Shown piece after piece: positions 46,690 to 59,230 of a stretch of DNA of 64,000 nucleotides. The position numbers and the translations under genes are program-made. Each line of letters opens with the position of its first letter. Within the stretch, counting starts at the first letter, position 1. The stretch covers positions 1,315,122 through 1,379,121 of the forward strand of contig MU004233.1 in assembly GCA_010405405.1 (NCBI GenBank), given 5' to 3'. The stretch is from Microthyrium microscopicum (Eukaryota > Ascomycota > Dothideomycetes > Microthyriales > Microthyriaceae). The notes under the pieces were generated by a model, which saw only the letters and a program-made list of their open reading frames with translations, was not told the origin of the DNA and made no database searches.

Positions 46690-47649
46690 TAATATATTTA
46701 GCGTTAAAAATAATATAATCTTAATAAAGAAAAGAATTAAACTAGTTTTAAGAGGTATAGCTAATATATTAAAGTATACATTTACTTATAGCTATTAAAT
46801 AGTATTTTTTAGTAATGTTCTTAAATAGATACTATATATACTACTTAGAATTTATATTTATAAATACCTTAGGAATAGTATTTTAAAGACCTTTATTATA
46901 ATTTAAAAGAATTATAAAATAAAGTATTAAAAATAGAGTAAATTAAATAAAGTAAAAAGATATAAAAATATAGAAAGTACTATAGAATTATAATATTATA
47001 ATATTTAATACGTTTAATAAGATATACTAAGATTATTAAGGGCTAGAATATTTAATATTCTAGCTAATAGGCTAATAAAAAGATCTTTAAGTAAATAGAA
47101 ATATTTCTTATCTTTTTACTTACCTATCTTAATTCCTAGTATTACTTTATTTAAGCACCTATAAAATTATTTCTAAGACTTATTTAACTTACTTTTAAAT
47201 ACTACCTATATATAAATTAATAATTCCTTATTATTATTAATACCTATAATTATAATAAAACGTAAATTATAGTCTTTTTTATAATAATACGTATCTAAAT
47301 AAATAATTCTAAATATATTTACTTATAAAATTCTATTAACGCGTAAATAGATAAATACGTATCTATACTATTTCTCTACTATTAATTTAATACTTATAAA
47401 TATATTAAGATTAGTTTATTTTAAGTATTAAATATAATTAAGAAACTAGAGATAAAAATCTAAGAAGTTATTAATAAACCTCTTAAATATTTTCCTTTTA
47501 GTTTTATTAATTTAATACGTACTTAATTTATAATTAATAAAATAAAGTAATATATCTTATACGTCTTAAATAGACGTTCTTAGTAAGATAGTACCTATAC
47601 TTCTATTAATATTTTAGTAATAGTCTTTACTTATAATCCTATTACTTAT
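46690..47649. repeat. MULE interior, middle piece with transposase remnant
   Basis: About 0.96 kb between the Copia and Gypsy insertions. It holds the minus-strand MULE transposase-like stretch near 47.2-47.3 kb. All frames are interrupted. Confidence 0.6.
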
Positions 47650-47654
47650 AATAG

Positions 47655-50600
47655 TGTAACAAGCTGTAGAACTTAAGCGAGTAGATAATTAGATTGTATT
47701 CTAGAATCTATAAATAGAAGAGAGAGAGAAGAAGATCTAGAAAAGCTATAAATTTATAAGGGAAGTAAGTCTACTTAGTAGATCCTTAGATACGCTAACT
47801 TCCTTAAGTCTAGTACGTAATTTTATAATAAGATCTCTTTTATAATACTACTATAAAGCTTATAAAGAGAAATTATTATATAACTTCCTCCTTTAGTATA
47901 GCTCTCTAGGCTATAGACTACTAATTATATCTACTTTCTTAATTTATTTTATTCTAATCTAGTCTAGTCTAATCTAGTCTAGTCTAGTCTAATCTAGTCT
48001 AATAAACTTTTAGTAATAAATGATATTTTAATCCTTCTATAATATAATACTAACCTTACTAGTTATTTAAAGTATCTTAATCTCTAGCCTACTAAGGTAA
48101 CTATTAAGAAGTATTAACGAACCCTAAGATATTTTTAGAATACTTTAGTTCTTAAGTCCTAGTAATTTAGTAGTTAGTAATCCTATTAATATAGAGAAAT
48201 TAGTAATATAATTATTTACTCTTTCTAATTAGTAAAAACGCTATTAGAGTTATAATTAATACTATTATTAGTAGGCTCTAGTATTAATAGTATCTAGTTA
48301 AAATATAGGCCTAGCTTATTAAGGTACTAAGTATAAAACTTAGTAATAAGCTCTAGCGCGTTCTTAGTAGTTATCTAATTATACTATTTAGCTTTATTAT
48401 AACTAGTATACTTAATTTTATATTATAGCTTCTTATATTAACTAGCAAAGTAGCTATTAATAATAGCGTTAATAAACTATTTATTATTATCTATAATTTC
48501 TCTAATAACTATTAGTAGTAAATTAGTATACTTAAGTAGCTTAACGTTATTTATAATATAGTAAAGAACCTAGGCGTAGAAGATATTATATATCTTTATA
48601 AAAGAGGAGAGATTAAGTTTATAAGTAATAGTATTAATCTTCTTAATTATATAAAAAAGGCTTATGTTTTTATCGTCTAAAATCTTTAAAGAATATAAAG
48701 TAAAGTAGTTTTATATATTTAAGTAAACCTAGTTACCTAGTACTAGGTCTAAAGCTATATAGTAATAATAATTAGTATATTTTGCCTATTAAGTTTATAC
48801 CTAGATTAATTACTCTATTAAATAATTATATATCTTAGTATAACTCTTCTATATTATATTTATATTAATAGCTTCTTTATTAGTAGCTATAGAGGCGTTT
48901 ATAGGTTTTAGGAAGTAATATAAGGACTTAAGACCTAAATAAGAATTAAATCTATTTTAAGCTTTAAAAGGTATAACTCCTATAGTAGCGTTTATAATAG
49001 AATTAATTATAAATTTAGTAAAGGGTAGAAGGGCTACCTAGTTATTTTAATCTTAATTAATAAATGCTTATAAAAACTACTTAAATATAGTAACTAAGAT
49101 TTCTATTATACTATTAGTTTTAGAATAAAATACTATACTAAGATAGAGTATTATGCTTATACGTTTATATAAGCACTTCTAGAATATAGAAGTAAATTAA
49201 CTACTATAGTCTAAGAGAATTATTAATAGCTAGCTAACGAGCTTCTATATATAGTTAATAAAGGCTAGTACTATTAAGTTTATAGATAGGTCTAGTAGTA
49301 AAATAAAACGCTAGGTTTATATATATTAATTAATAATTATTATAATATATTAGTAAATTATACCTTAGTATAAATAGTAAGGTAGTAAGATAGTAAAGTT
49401 AATAGAGATATCTAACTATATATACTTAGGGAGAGGGAATTAATATAGAAAGCTTTACTTCTTTTAATAAATAGGTTTAGTAAATACGTATTTATAGCCC
49501 TTAATAAAACTTTTAATATCTTATAATATCTTAAGCTACTAGTAATCTTCTTATAGGTAATAATAAGTTATTATTACTTTACTATAGCTTATAGCTTTAT
49601 AGCTATATATACTCTATATAGCGTAATACTAAAGCTTACTTTAAAAAATAAAGATTTAATTATAATAGAGGATTATCTTATTAATAGCTACTACGTAGTC
49701 TTTAAGCTTAATTTACTCTTATTCTAGAGTACTAAAAGATAAGAAGAGCTAGTAATTAGTCTTAGTATAATAAATAGTAATTATTATTTTATTATACTCT
49801 ATTACGTTTATAATATTCTATAGGAACTAGTTACTATTAAAATCTAAGAATAGATTATCTCTTAAAGAATTAAGTAGCTTACCCTTAGGCGTCTCATTAT
49901 TACTAAGAGACTCTCTTATAGAATTAAGTAGCTTACTTATAGGATTAAAAATATCTAACTTATTCTAAGTAATAATAGCTAAGTATAGTATTAAGAAATA
50001 AGTAAGTTTAATAAGTAATATAGCTAGCTTTATTACGTATTCTATATTAAATTAGTATAGAAATAGTAAAAGTTAGACTTATTAAAAGATATAAAGGTTA
50101 TTATTACTTTATAGAATGTCTTATAACTAATAGATAAGAGTATCTATCTTTTTATTAGCTATACCTAGATAGTACTTTATCTTAAAATAAAACTAGGAGA
50201 GGAACTTAGCTTATTTAGCTTATTATTAAAAGAAATATTTTATTATTATAAACGTCTAAAGGTTATAATAATTAGAGAATACTTAAATAAGATTAATAAA
50301 GCTAAATAGCTTTAATTCTTACTCTTTAAATATATAGATAATAGCTAAAAGCTCTTTATTATAAATATTATAATTATATTTTACTAAAGTTATCTTCTTT
50401 AAAAAGTATATAACTAAGTAAAGCTTCCTATTATTATTCTTCTAAGAAAAGACTATAATATAAACCTAATCTAAGGCGTCTATCTCTAACTATATTTTTT
50501 TTATATAGTTAAAGTAACGTAATATTTTAGTAAATATAAAGTCTTACTTTAACTTCTTAAACGTATATTTTTTTAGCTTATTAAAGTCTTAAGGAAAGAT

Positions 50601-53600
50601 TATTATAGCGTTTTTCTTTATAAGTACTATTAGTAATGCTATAGTCTTTAAATATTTAAGAATAAATTAGTAGTAGAAATTAGTAAAGCTAAGAAAAGCT
50701 TAAACGTCTTTTATTAAAGAAGAACGTTATTAGTTAACTACGCTTTAAACCTTTTTTAGATCTATCTTAATACCTTTAGTAGTAATAATTAGGCTAAGGT
50801 ATTTAACTTATTAAGTATTAAATTTATACTTTTAGATATCTAAATATAATTCTACTTTACTTATTACTTCTAAAACTAGGTAGATATAAGTAGTATAGCT
50901 AGCTTTAGTATTACTAAAGACTAATAGATTATCTATATAGCCTATAATAAAGTTATCTAAATAATTAATTAGAATATAGTTAAAATAAGCTTAAAAGGTC
51001 CTTAGGGCTTTAGTAAAGCTAAAGAGCATAACTTTAAATTTATATAACTTATAATAAGTTAAGAATATAGTTTTATATTTATTATTAAGTTTAATATAGA
51101 TATATATAAAGGCGATAATAATATTAAATTTAGAAAAGTATTTTATATAATAAATATAGGTAAGTATTTCTAGTAGCTATAAAAGAACGTTATAATTCTT
51201 TTATATAATCTTATTAAGTCTATAATAATTAATATAAACTTAAATTCCTTTCCTTAGCTTATATATATATAATATTAGTATAATATAATGCAATTTACTA
51301 GCTTAAACTTAATCTTAACTAAGTATCTAATTAATATATTATTTAATAATAAGAGATTCTTAGTAACCTAGGCTATTATAGTAGCGTTTAGGAATTATAA
51401 CGTTTAAAATAATATTAATAGAATAATCCTATTTACTATAGTATAATATAAGTTTATTACCTAATTTTAAATTAAAGATATCTATATAATAGTAATATTC
51501 CTTTAGTAGGCGTTTAAGAATCTCTTCTTATAAGAGAAAAGGCTTATTATACTTCTCTTACTATTTTTTAAAATCCTTTAGTAAGATTTTACTTAAGTTA
51601 ATAGCAACGTCTTTCTTTAATATAGGATTTAGATTTAGAGGTTTCTTTTCCTTTTTATCTTTAAAGTTATTAGGCTAAATTTTACTAAATTACTAGCCTT
51701 ATTCTAATAACTTAATAAAGGTAGTAGTACTAACTATAATAATGTTTTTAAAACAAAAGTCTATTAGATTAACTAAGTAGCCCTTATAATTTACTAAGAT
51801 TAAGTAGCTTACTAATAAGTAGTATATAAAGTAGTAGTTTAAGTTAAAGTAAATTTACTTCTTACTTCCTTTAAGAGTAATCTTATAAAGGTTAATCTAA
51901 GGGTTACTAAGAATAAGGTTATAGCTAGTAACATTTATAATAAAGTAGTAGATTTACTTAATATACCTTTCTAAATAGATATTAACTATAGTAGCTTTAT
52001 TAACTTTCGTAATAGCCTTACTATTAATTAATTATATAATTTAAAAAATAAAAAAATTAATAGTAAGGATTCTATATTATTTAATAAAGTTAAAGTAAAT
52101 AATTCTTATTACTCTACTACTAGTATCTATAAGGATATTAATTTTTAAGTAGTAGCCTTATTTTAGAAAGAATATAGTACTAGAAATAGTTTATTAATTA
52201 CTTACTATAAGTATAGTAGCTACTTCTTAGAGATAAAAATTATATATTATAGAGATAAGGAATATCTTAATAATAACTAGTTTAGTATTATTAAATATAA
52301 TAGGCTCTAAGAATAATACTTATTAAAGATTACCTTCTAGGCGTTAAATAGTCTTATTAACCTTATATTAAATTTATTCTTTAAAGAGAACTAGCTTAGA
52401 GTTAGGTTCCTTCTTCTTTTATTACTAATTATATACTTCTTACTTATTTAACTCCTTTATACATCTTTATAAAAGAGCTTTTAGTTTTCTATATTATTAT
52501 TATAATTATACTTATTATAATTATTCTCTATAGTTAGAGACTAAAGAGATTAAGTAGTAATTTAATTATAAATAGTAATAAACTTTATAATAATAATAGT
52601 AACCTTTAGTTAGATTTTAGTATCTAAAAGAGTATCTCTATTTTTATATAGTACTAAGTTATACTAATAGCTATAGCCCTTTTCTTTATACTTTATATAA
52701 TAATTATTAGCCTTTAAGGTATTATAAATATCTAAAGGATAGTTATACTTTAGTTTATATCTACTACCCTTAGCTACTAGATAATTATTATTATTATAAC
52801 TTTATAGATTAATAAAGAAGACGTATTTAATATAATAAATAATAGTATATAAGCTTTTAAGAAAGTTAGTAAATATTTTTAATTTTATAAAGAGTACTCT
52901 CTTTATAAACTTTAGTAGTAGAAGAGGACGTATTTTAATAATTTTATCTTAATTATTAAGCTTAGCTTCTTATAAGTTTTTTAAGAAGTAAGCTAGGAAT
53001 TATTTAAGCTTCTTAGTAAGCTTTATTATAGCTTCTTAACTTTTAAGCTAAGTCTTAGTAATAATATAGCTATCTTTAATACTATACTTATAATCTAGAT
53101 TAGACTATATCTTTACTATAAATAAATATAAGTTAGTTAACTTATAGTTACTCTACTTATTAATAGTACTAAATACCTAATCCTTTATTACTCCTTAGAT
53201 AACTTAGATCTTAGAAGCTTTTATAAAATAGACTTATATATTATTATTAAGATAATCTAATACTTTATCTTTTTAAGCGTAGTACTTCTACTTATCTTTT
53301 TTTAAGAAGAATAAAGGCTTATTACCTTATACTTTAAAAAGAAAAGCGCTATTAATTAAGTTAAGGTTAAAGAAGAGAATAGTTTAATATAAGTTTAGTA
53401 CCCCTAAAGATATATTTAAGTTAGATTAGTTTATATCTTAAGCTAAGAAAGTTTAATAAAATAGATTATTATTTACTAACTTATTATAATTAAGATAGAG
53501 ATTAGTTACCTTAGTAGCTAAAAGTTTCTTTTAAAGGGCGTTAACTTAAGCTTAAAAGATAGTAGCTTTATCTATCTTCTTTTATAGAGCCTTATAGTAT

Positions 53601-55307
53601 TTACTAATTTTATTAATATAAGTAGTAAGTACTTCTTTAAGTAGATTATTATTATATTATAGTTCTTATACCTTCTAGTAAGTAATTACTACTTCCTTAA
53701 GAGTAATAGTATTATCTTAGATTTACGCTTTAAAGTAAGTAATCTACTTTATATATTTATTATTAGTTTTAGCTAAGTTCTATATCTTTCTCTAAACTTC
53801 TAAAGCTTCTTCCTAAAGAGTATAGATTAAGTCTATATTATAAGTATTTATATTTTACTTAATTTTAAAGAGGTAAGCTATAATTTAAGAAGCTAATAAG
53901 GAGGTATAAAGCTATATAATTAAGTTATTTAACGTAAGCTCTTCTTTTAATAAACATTCTAGGTTTATATTTAATTTAATTAGGTAGTAAGAGTAATAAT
54001 AGAGATCTAATTACTTTTCTTTATAATAAAGATATACTTTTATATCCTTTAGCTTATTATCTTCTTCACTAAGTATCTTTTATACTTAAGTAGCTTAAAA
54101 GATTAGAGAGTTCTTATTAATAGTTAAAGTAACTAGTTAATTAAGGTTTACTACTATAGAGTAATAAGATATTAATATAAGTAGCACTTTAGGGCCTTTA
54201 GCTTATTAATATAGTTCTATTAACTATTTATATATTTTAAAAGAAAGTCTAGTATTATTATTAGGTTAAAAAGAAGCTAGTAGTTAATTATCTTCTATAT
54301 TTATTTAGTTTAGTAAAGTTATTTAATTAGTATTTTAAGGAACGTCTTTTAACGCTTTAGTCTCTTTACCTTTATAGCCTTATTCTAATAAATAATTATT
54401 TTCTAACTTATCTTTATTTTCTAATAATACTCTTAAGTCTAGTTCTAGTAGTTTTAATAGTTTTAAGACGTTCTTTACTAAATCTACTACTTTCTAAGTA
54501 GTATTTAGTTATATTATATCTTAGATATTAAGTCTACTTTAATACTTAGTACGTATAGTAGAAAGGCAATATAATAAAGATAAATTATATAAGTATATAA
54601 GAGATAGGGATTAATACTAATTATAAGGCTAAGTATAAGTAACTAAGAATAATAAGTAGGCTATATAGCTATTAACTTAAGTCTATTAAGTAGAAGCCTT
54701 ATTAGCTATAATTATAAATAATAAAAAAAAGTACTAAAAAGAAATACTTATTTATTTAATATATTTTAGTAGTAAGTATATTAAGTATAATTATAAATAT
54801 TTAGTAGTAGTATAGAAGACAAACTTTTAGTATTCTATAAAACTAAGGATAAGGGGTAATTAATACTTAAGCTATTAGTAGGTCTAAAAGTATTAGAGAA
54901 TCTTAACGCTCTAATTAAATAAGGGATTAGTAAAGCTAATAAATTTAGTAAATCTATAAAAGATCTTTAATAGAGTCTAAAACTATACGCATAGAATATT
55001 AATCTATATAGGCATTTCTTTAGAAGTAAATTTTAAAGTATATAGTATAAGTACGTAAATATTTAAATAGTTTATAGATTATATAATAAGCTATAGAACT
55101 TAAGTAAGTAGATAATTAAATTATATTCTAGAATTTATAAATGAGAGAGAAAGAAAAGAAGATCTAGAAGAGCTATAAATCTATAAGGGAAGTAAGTCTG
55201 CTTAGTAGATCCTTAGGTATGCTAATTCCCTTAGGTCTAGTACGTAATCTTATAATAAGATCTCTCTTATAATACTACTATAAAGCCTATAAAGAGGAAT
55301 TATTACA
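47655..55307 (-). mobile_element. Ty3/Gypsy LTR retrotransposon, nested, RIP-degraded fossil
   Basis: A 7,653-bp element with two 226-bp LTRs (47655-47880 and 55082-55307), canonical TG...CA ends where RIP has not changed them, and a perfect 5-bp target duplication AATAG (47650-47654 and 55308-55312). A Gypsy-type reverse transcriptase signature is recognisable on the minus strand near 51.0-51.2 kb. Integrase-like sequence lies to its left and gag-like sequence to its right, the Gypsy order. It is thoroughly broken, with many breaks, and inactive. It sits in the MULE independently of the Copia element. Confidence 0.92.
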
Positions 55308-55312
55308 AATAG

Positions 55313-55923
55313 TAAAAGAAGCCTTTAATAAGTATAAATATTATTAGAATTAAGAATACTAACCCTTTAAGTAACTTTACTATTCCTATTTAATTACGAA
55401 ATAGCTTTAATACGCTAAAGATACTCTTTATTACGTCCTTTTACCTAATTATAACGTATTTTATATTTCTTTTTATTAATATTAATTATACTTAACTAAA
55501 AGTACTTTAAAATAGTATACTTTCTTAAAGTAGTATATATTTTATCCTTAGTTCTAAATACCTAATTTAATACTAAGTATATTAATATTTTAGCTATCTT
55601 AAAATAGTATTTTTAAAGAATTTAAAATAAAATTAATACTTTAATAAACTAATAAAACTAATAGGAATCCTAATATCTTATTTATATTACCTTTAGCTCT
55701 TTAAAACTAATCTAGTAGTATAATTATTTATAAAACTATAGAATCTATAAGTTTTTTTTATCTTTACTTTACTAATATATTCTAAATACGCTTTAGATAC
55801 TAGATCTTATATCTATAAAGTATAAGTATAAATCTATTAGTATACTAACCTAGAAGGCTTTAATTCTAAGCTTTTAATAGCATTGCTACCAAAAGCTTAG
55901 GCTTAAAGCCCTTCGGCGTGGCT
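55313..55923. repeat. MULE interior, right piece
   Basis: About 0.6 kb of RIP-altered DNA between the Gypsy insertion and the right TIR, corresponding to the 5' side of a minus-strand transposase gene. Composition returns to normal over the last ~50 bases. Confidence 0.6.
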
Positions 55924-55979
55924 AGGGGGGCCTCTGGATAGGGGGGGCCTCTGGAAGGGGGGAGTGGAAACTGATCCTG
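55924..55979 (-). repeat. MULE right terminal inverted repeat (56 bp)
   Basis: Reads AGGGGGGCCTCTGGATAGGG on the plus strand at its inner end and finishes in CTGATCCTG. Three G6-G7 runs lie on the plus strand. It is followed directly by the 10-bp target duplication. Confidence 0.93.
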
Positions 55980-56070
55980 CACATGGTTCACCTACCTCAA
56001 GCTTCAATTGTTAGTTGAACTTTCCTCAGCTTCACTCCACTCGACAATTGCCAACTCGGGGCCGATCATA

Positions 56071-57402
56071 ATGGCTTCATCGTATCTTTTGCGTGTCGCC
56101 GTGTATTGCTGCTCTTTCTGCACAGTGTCGTTTGCATATCAATCTACTTCTGAGGCCTCGACCATTGTCTCCAGGGATCCAAACAACTCTCAGATTCTTC
56201 CTCCAAGCCAGGACCCGTTTTATAGTACACCTTCAGGCTACAAGAATGCCGCTCCTGGCAGCATCCTTCGCCAGCGTATGACGCCTGGGAATCTGACCGC
56301 TATCACTGGTAACTGCTCTAGCTCGTATCAACTCCTATATCGAACGACAGACAGCAATCATCAGCCAGCATGGGCTGTGACGACGTTATTCATACCTCAT
56401 ATGCGGAATGACACCAATCACGCATCATTGCTCTCGTACCAAATCCCTTATGATGCCGCATCCATTGATGGAGGACCGTCATACCTAATGTACACGGGAG
56501 GATTTCCAGATATTGGCATTGCTCTCGGACAAGGCTGGGTGGTCAACGTGCCCGACTTTGAAGGCTCGCATGCCGCTTTTGGACTCGGTATAAGCTCAGG
56601 ATATTCCGTACTTGACTCCATTCGAGCCGTGCAGTCCCTGATACCAAATGTCATCAGTAAACAGCCGCAAGCAAAAACTACGATTCCGAGCATCCGCACT
56701 GCACTCTGGGGCTACTCCGGCGGGTCCATTGCCAGCCTTTGGGCACTGGAATTACATGCGGGCTATGCGTCTGATCTTCCTCTCCACGGTGCAGCTGTTG
56801 GCGGAGTTGTTACAAACATGACATCGACCTTGGATGAGATTACTGGCACCTTTTCCGCTGGTCTTATGCCCTCAGTACTTCTTGGAATCACTGCAGAGGA
56901 CCCAACCGCCCGCGCCGAGCTTGTGTCGCAATTGAAGCCAGAGAACGCATCAATTTTGCTATCAGCGCTAGACATGAATTACTACCAAGCCGCAGCAGCA
57001 TTCAACAATCAAGACGTGGTAGCCGATTACTTCAAGAAAGATCTAGCATCAGTGCTTGCCCAACCTACAATCAAGCATATCATAGACAACAACGGCTACT
57101 TGGGCTATCATGGTATCCCACAGGTACCGCTTTGTGTCTACAAAGCGATCGGAGATGAACTAGCGCCAGTGAAAGAAACGGATCACTTGATAGAGGATGT
57201 GTATTGCCAAGTAGGTGTTGATGTTAGGTATGAGCGGAACACTATTGGTGGCCATATTTCGGAGAACAGTAACGGAATTGCCAGGTCGAGACAATTCCTA
57301 ACGTCGGTACTGGAGGGAACGGATCAAGGCGAGGTGGCACCAGTAGGAGCAGGCTGTACAGTAGTGAATGTAACCATAGGGACCACGACAACACCGCCCT
57401 AG
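56071..57402 (+). CDS. Secretory lipase (LIP/CalA family)
   Basis: A single exon from ATG 56071, giving 443 aa. The frame is open further 5' but has no earlier ATG. The N terminus (MASSYLLRVAVYCCSFCTVS) is a signal peptide. The LIP family (Candida-type secretory lipases, alpha/beta hydrolase fold) is marked by GWVVNVPDFEGSHAAF, the nucleophile elbow GYSGGS, and a C-terminal acid and base in AIGDELAP and IGGHIS. Family members hydrolyse triacylglycerols outside the cell. All catalytic residues appear present. The start codon lies only 81 bp after the target duplication of the 15.8-kb MULE structure, so the native promoter has been displaced about 16 kb upstream. Confidence 0.93.
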   Translation: MASSYLLRVAVYCCSFCTVSFAYQSTSEASTIVSRDPNNSQILPPSQDPFYSTPSGYKNAAPGSILRQRMTPGNLTAITGNCSSSYQLLYRTTDSNHQPAWAVTTLFIPHMRNDTNHASLLSYQIPYDAASIDGGPSYLMYTGGFPDIGIALGQGWVVNVPDFEGSHAAFGLGISSGYSVLDSIRAVQSLIPNVISKQPQAKTTIPSIRTALWGYSGGSIASLWALELHAGYASDLPLHGAAVGGVVTNMTSTLDEITGTFSAGLMPSVLLGITAEDPTARAELVSQLKPENASILLSALDMNYYQAAAAFNNQDVVADYFKKDLASVLAQPTIKHIIDNNGYLGYHGIPQVPLCVYKAIGDELAPVKETDHLIEDVYCQVGVDVRYERNTIGGHISENSNGIARSRQFLTSVLEGTDQGEVAPVGAGCTVVNVTIGTTTTPP

Positions 57403-57634
57403 ATTGGTCATAATCTATAGAGACATGCACTTTCGGGAGGACGGCATTTGTCAAAGTTGTAGTAGGAATCGTCGACATCAAGTCTTCTTAGAAATAAAGT
57501 AATTTTCATTACTCACCTTCAAGTTTGGAAGCCTTTATACCTAGTCTCTATGCTAAATCGACGACCCTTTCAACATACTGGATTGCGGTGGAAATTCCTT
57601 ACTAACGCCATATATTTGGCACATTTCGAGCATG

Positions 57635-59230
57635 CTAGTTATTTTGTTTGACCAATGGCTCCTCAGACTTTGACTCCTCAGACTTTGGCTTCTCAGATTT
57701 GGGCACCTTCAAGATGAACCTCAAAGACAATGGCAGCTCTCGTGAATATATGGGCACCCCGAACTGAACCTCATAAGGCTCCTTAGGGGTGGGATTCTCA
57801 GCCTGCCACTTCTGCCACTCCTTAAATTCAGAGTATTTGATTTTTCCGTAGTGTACGAGTTTGTACTTACCAGCCCTATCCGTGGGTCGTGAGCGCTCCA
57901 GGTCATAGTGGGCAATCGACTGCCCAATGATGGTGAGAACATCCAGCATATCGCGACACATCCAGTCTGTCAGAGCGTGGTCATTAGTTTCTTTTGTAGA
58001 AGCACTATCATCCCTAGGAGTTTTGGGATGATTCTCTTCCTTCGACATGGCATCCGACAGAACATGAGTGTCGCTTCCATTGCCAGAGACATCTGCTGTA
58101 ACGGTACTGCCACTGCGCGCATCGGTGGGAACGATACCATCAATCGTGTAAGAAAGGGCATTTTTCTCAATTCTCTCGATCAACGCTTTAGTATGGCTTT
58201 CGTTCAGATGGTGCTTGCCCTCGCCTTGTTTTTGAAAGTGTTCCAACCATGGAAGAACCTCCGCATCATGCTCGCGGAAGCCAGAAACTCCTGGGGCCAT
58301 ACTACGGAGCATAATCCTGATCTCCATTGTTTTGGAGCTCTCCACGTACCTGTCAGACCACGGGGCGAATTTCGTTTGGTCGTTGTTCGCCCAGAAAACT
58401 TGACCTGGTCCAGCATCCTTTGCCGTTCCCTCTAGTATGTTCAAGTAGCCATGGTTCCAAGTCTGCTCAGAAATAAGGAATGTACCTGTCGATAGTTAGC
58501 ATTTCAATGTCATTTTAAACCCAGTTTAGAAGCACGTACATCGCTCTGCCATGAATGTTTCCGACCACCATATGTGAGTCCCTTTTGGAGCGTCACGATT
58601 GCGCAAACGGCTACAGAAATACCATGATGGTCTGTAGTCAGAATATTTGTAGATGCGGCACAGCGACCTTCTCGACTTGGCACACTGAATGTCATATGCA
58701 GTGGCGGGATAATCTCTGCCTTCATGCTTTAAATTTATCAGTATAAGATTACAACTGGAGCGAACACGCCCCATTTGGTCTTTCCTGGTAAAGCCAGAAA
58801 AATCCTATCGCATTCTATGGTCGCCACTGAATGCGATGGAGAAACAATGTTTCTTAGTTCATTGAGTATTGTCAAAAGATGCGTGAACTACGCGGGGAAA
58901 GCCTACTTTTGTCAATCGATGATAGATGTTGAGATAAGGTATTTTCTCTCCGTCGATAAGAGAAAATGCAACCAAATCTGGTTTGTCTCCTAGACATGGT
59001 TGGGTAGGTCCATTGAATTCGTCTGCGGATGGGGAACCGTCGTAATGGGATTGCGGTTCTATGGTGTAGAAGACTTCTCTGCTGTGCTTTATGAGCTCAG
59101 CAGGGGAAGCAATTGGGTCATTTCGCGACGTGATGTCGTATGCATCCTAAACTATGTAAGGATGAATTCTCCTGACATAAAGAGGCTGATAAATACTTAC
59201 CGCTAGACATTCATGAATACCGGTTCTCAT
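57635..59230 (-). CDS. Hypothetical protein, four exons
   Basis: Proposed exons 59230-59201, 59146-58907, 58804-58540 and 58485-57635 keep one frame for 461 aa; introns are 54, 102 and 53 bp. The donor of intron 2 is weak (GTAGGC at 58906), and an alternative 15 nt downstream (GTAGTT) would also keep the frame. Readable stretches include REVFYTIEPQSHYDGSPSAD, PDLVAFSLIDGEKIPYLNIY, KGTHIWWSETFMAERCTFL and QTWNHGYLNILEGTAKDAG. The C terminus is charged with KSEE/KSEEP repeats. No signal peptide, membrane helix or known catalytic motif is seen. The aromatic-rich core suggests a folded soluble protein. The gene converges on the lipase gene. Confidence 0.6.

Larger units (their letters stand above)
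40184..55979 (-). mobile_element. Mutator-like (MULE) DNA transposon carrying two nested LTR elements
   Basis: A 15.8-kb structure bounded by 56-bp terminal inverted repeats (51 of 56 positions match) and a perfect 10-bp target duplication CACATGGTTC (40174-40183 and 55980-55989). A 9-11 bp duplication with TIRs is diagnostic of the Mutator superfamily. Removing the nested Copia and Gypsy insertions with their 5-bp duplications leaves about 2,748 bp, a size that could carry one transposase gene. On the minus strand near 47.2-47.3 kb, YLDTYYYKKDYNLRF followed by IIIIGINNNEG resembles the start of the MULE transposase domain (a D-TYK-N-PL-IIGI pattern). The remainder is heavily RIP-altered with stops throughout, so no active transposase is left. 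Confidence 0.85.

Noticed and set aside
40184-55979. A Starship-type giant element
   Set aside because: No tyrosine-recombinase (captain) gene or cargo is visible. The structure has long inverted repeats and a 10-bp duplication and is explained by a MULE plus nested LTR elements.
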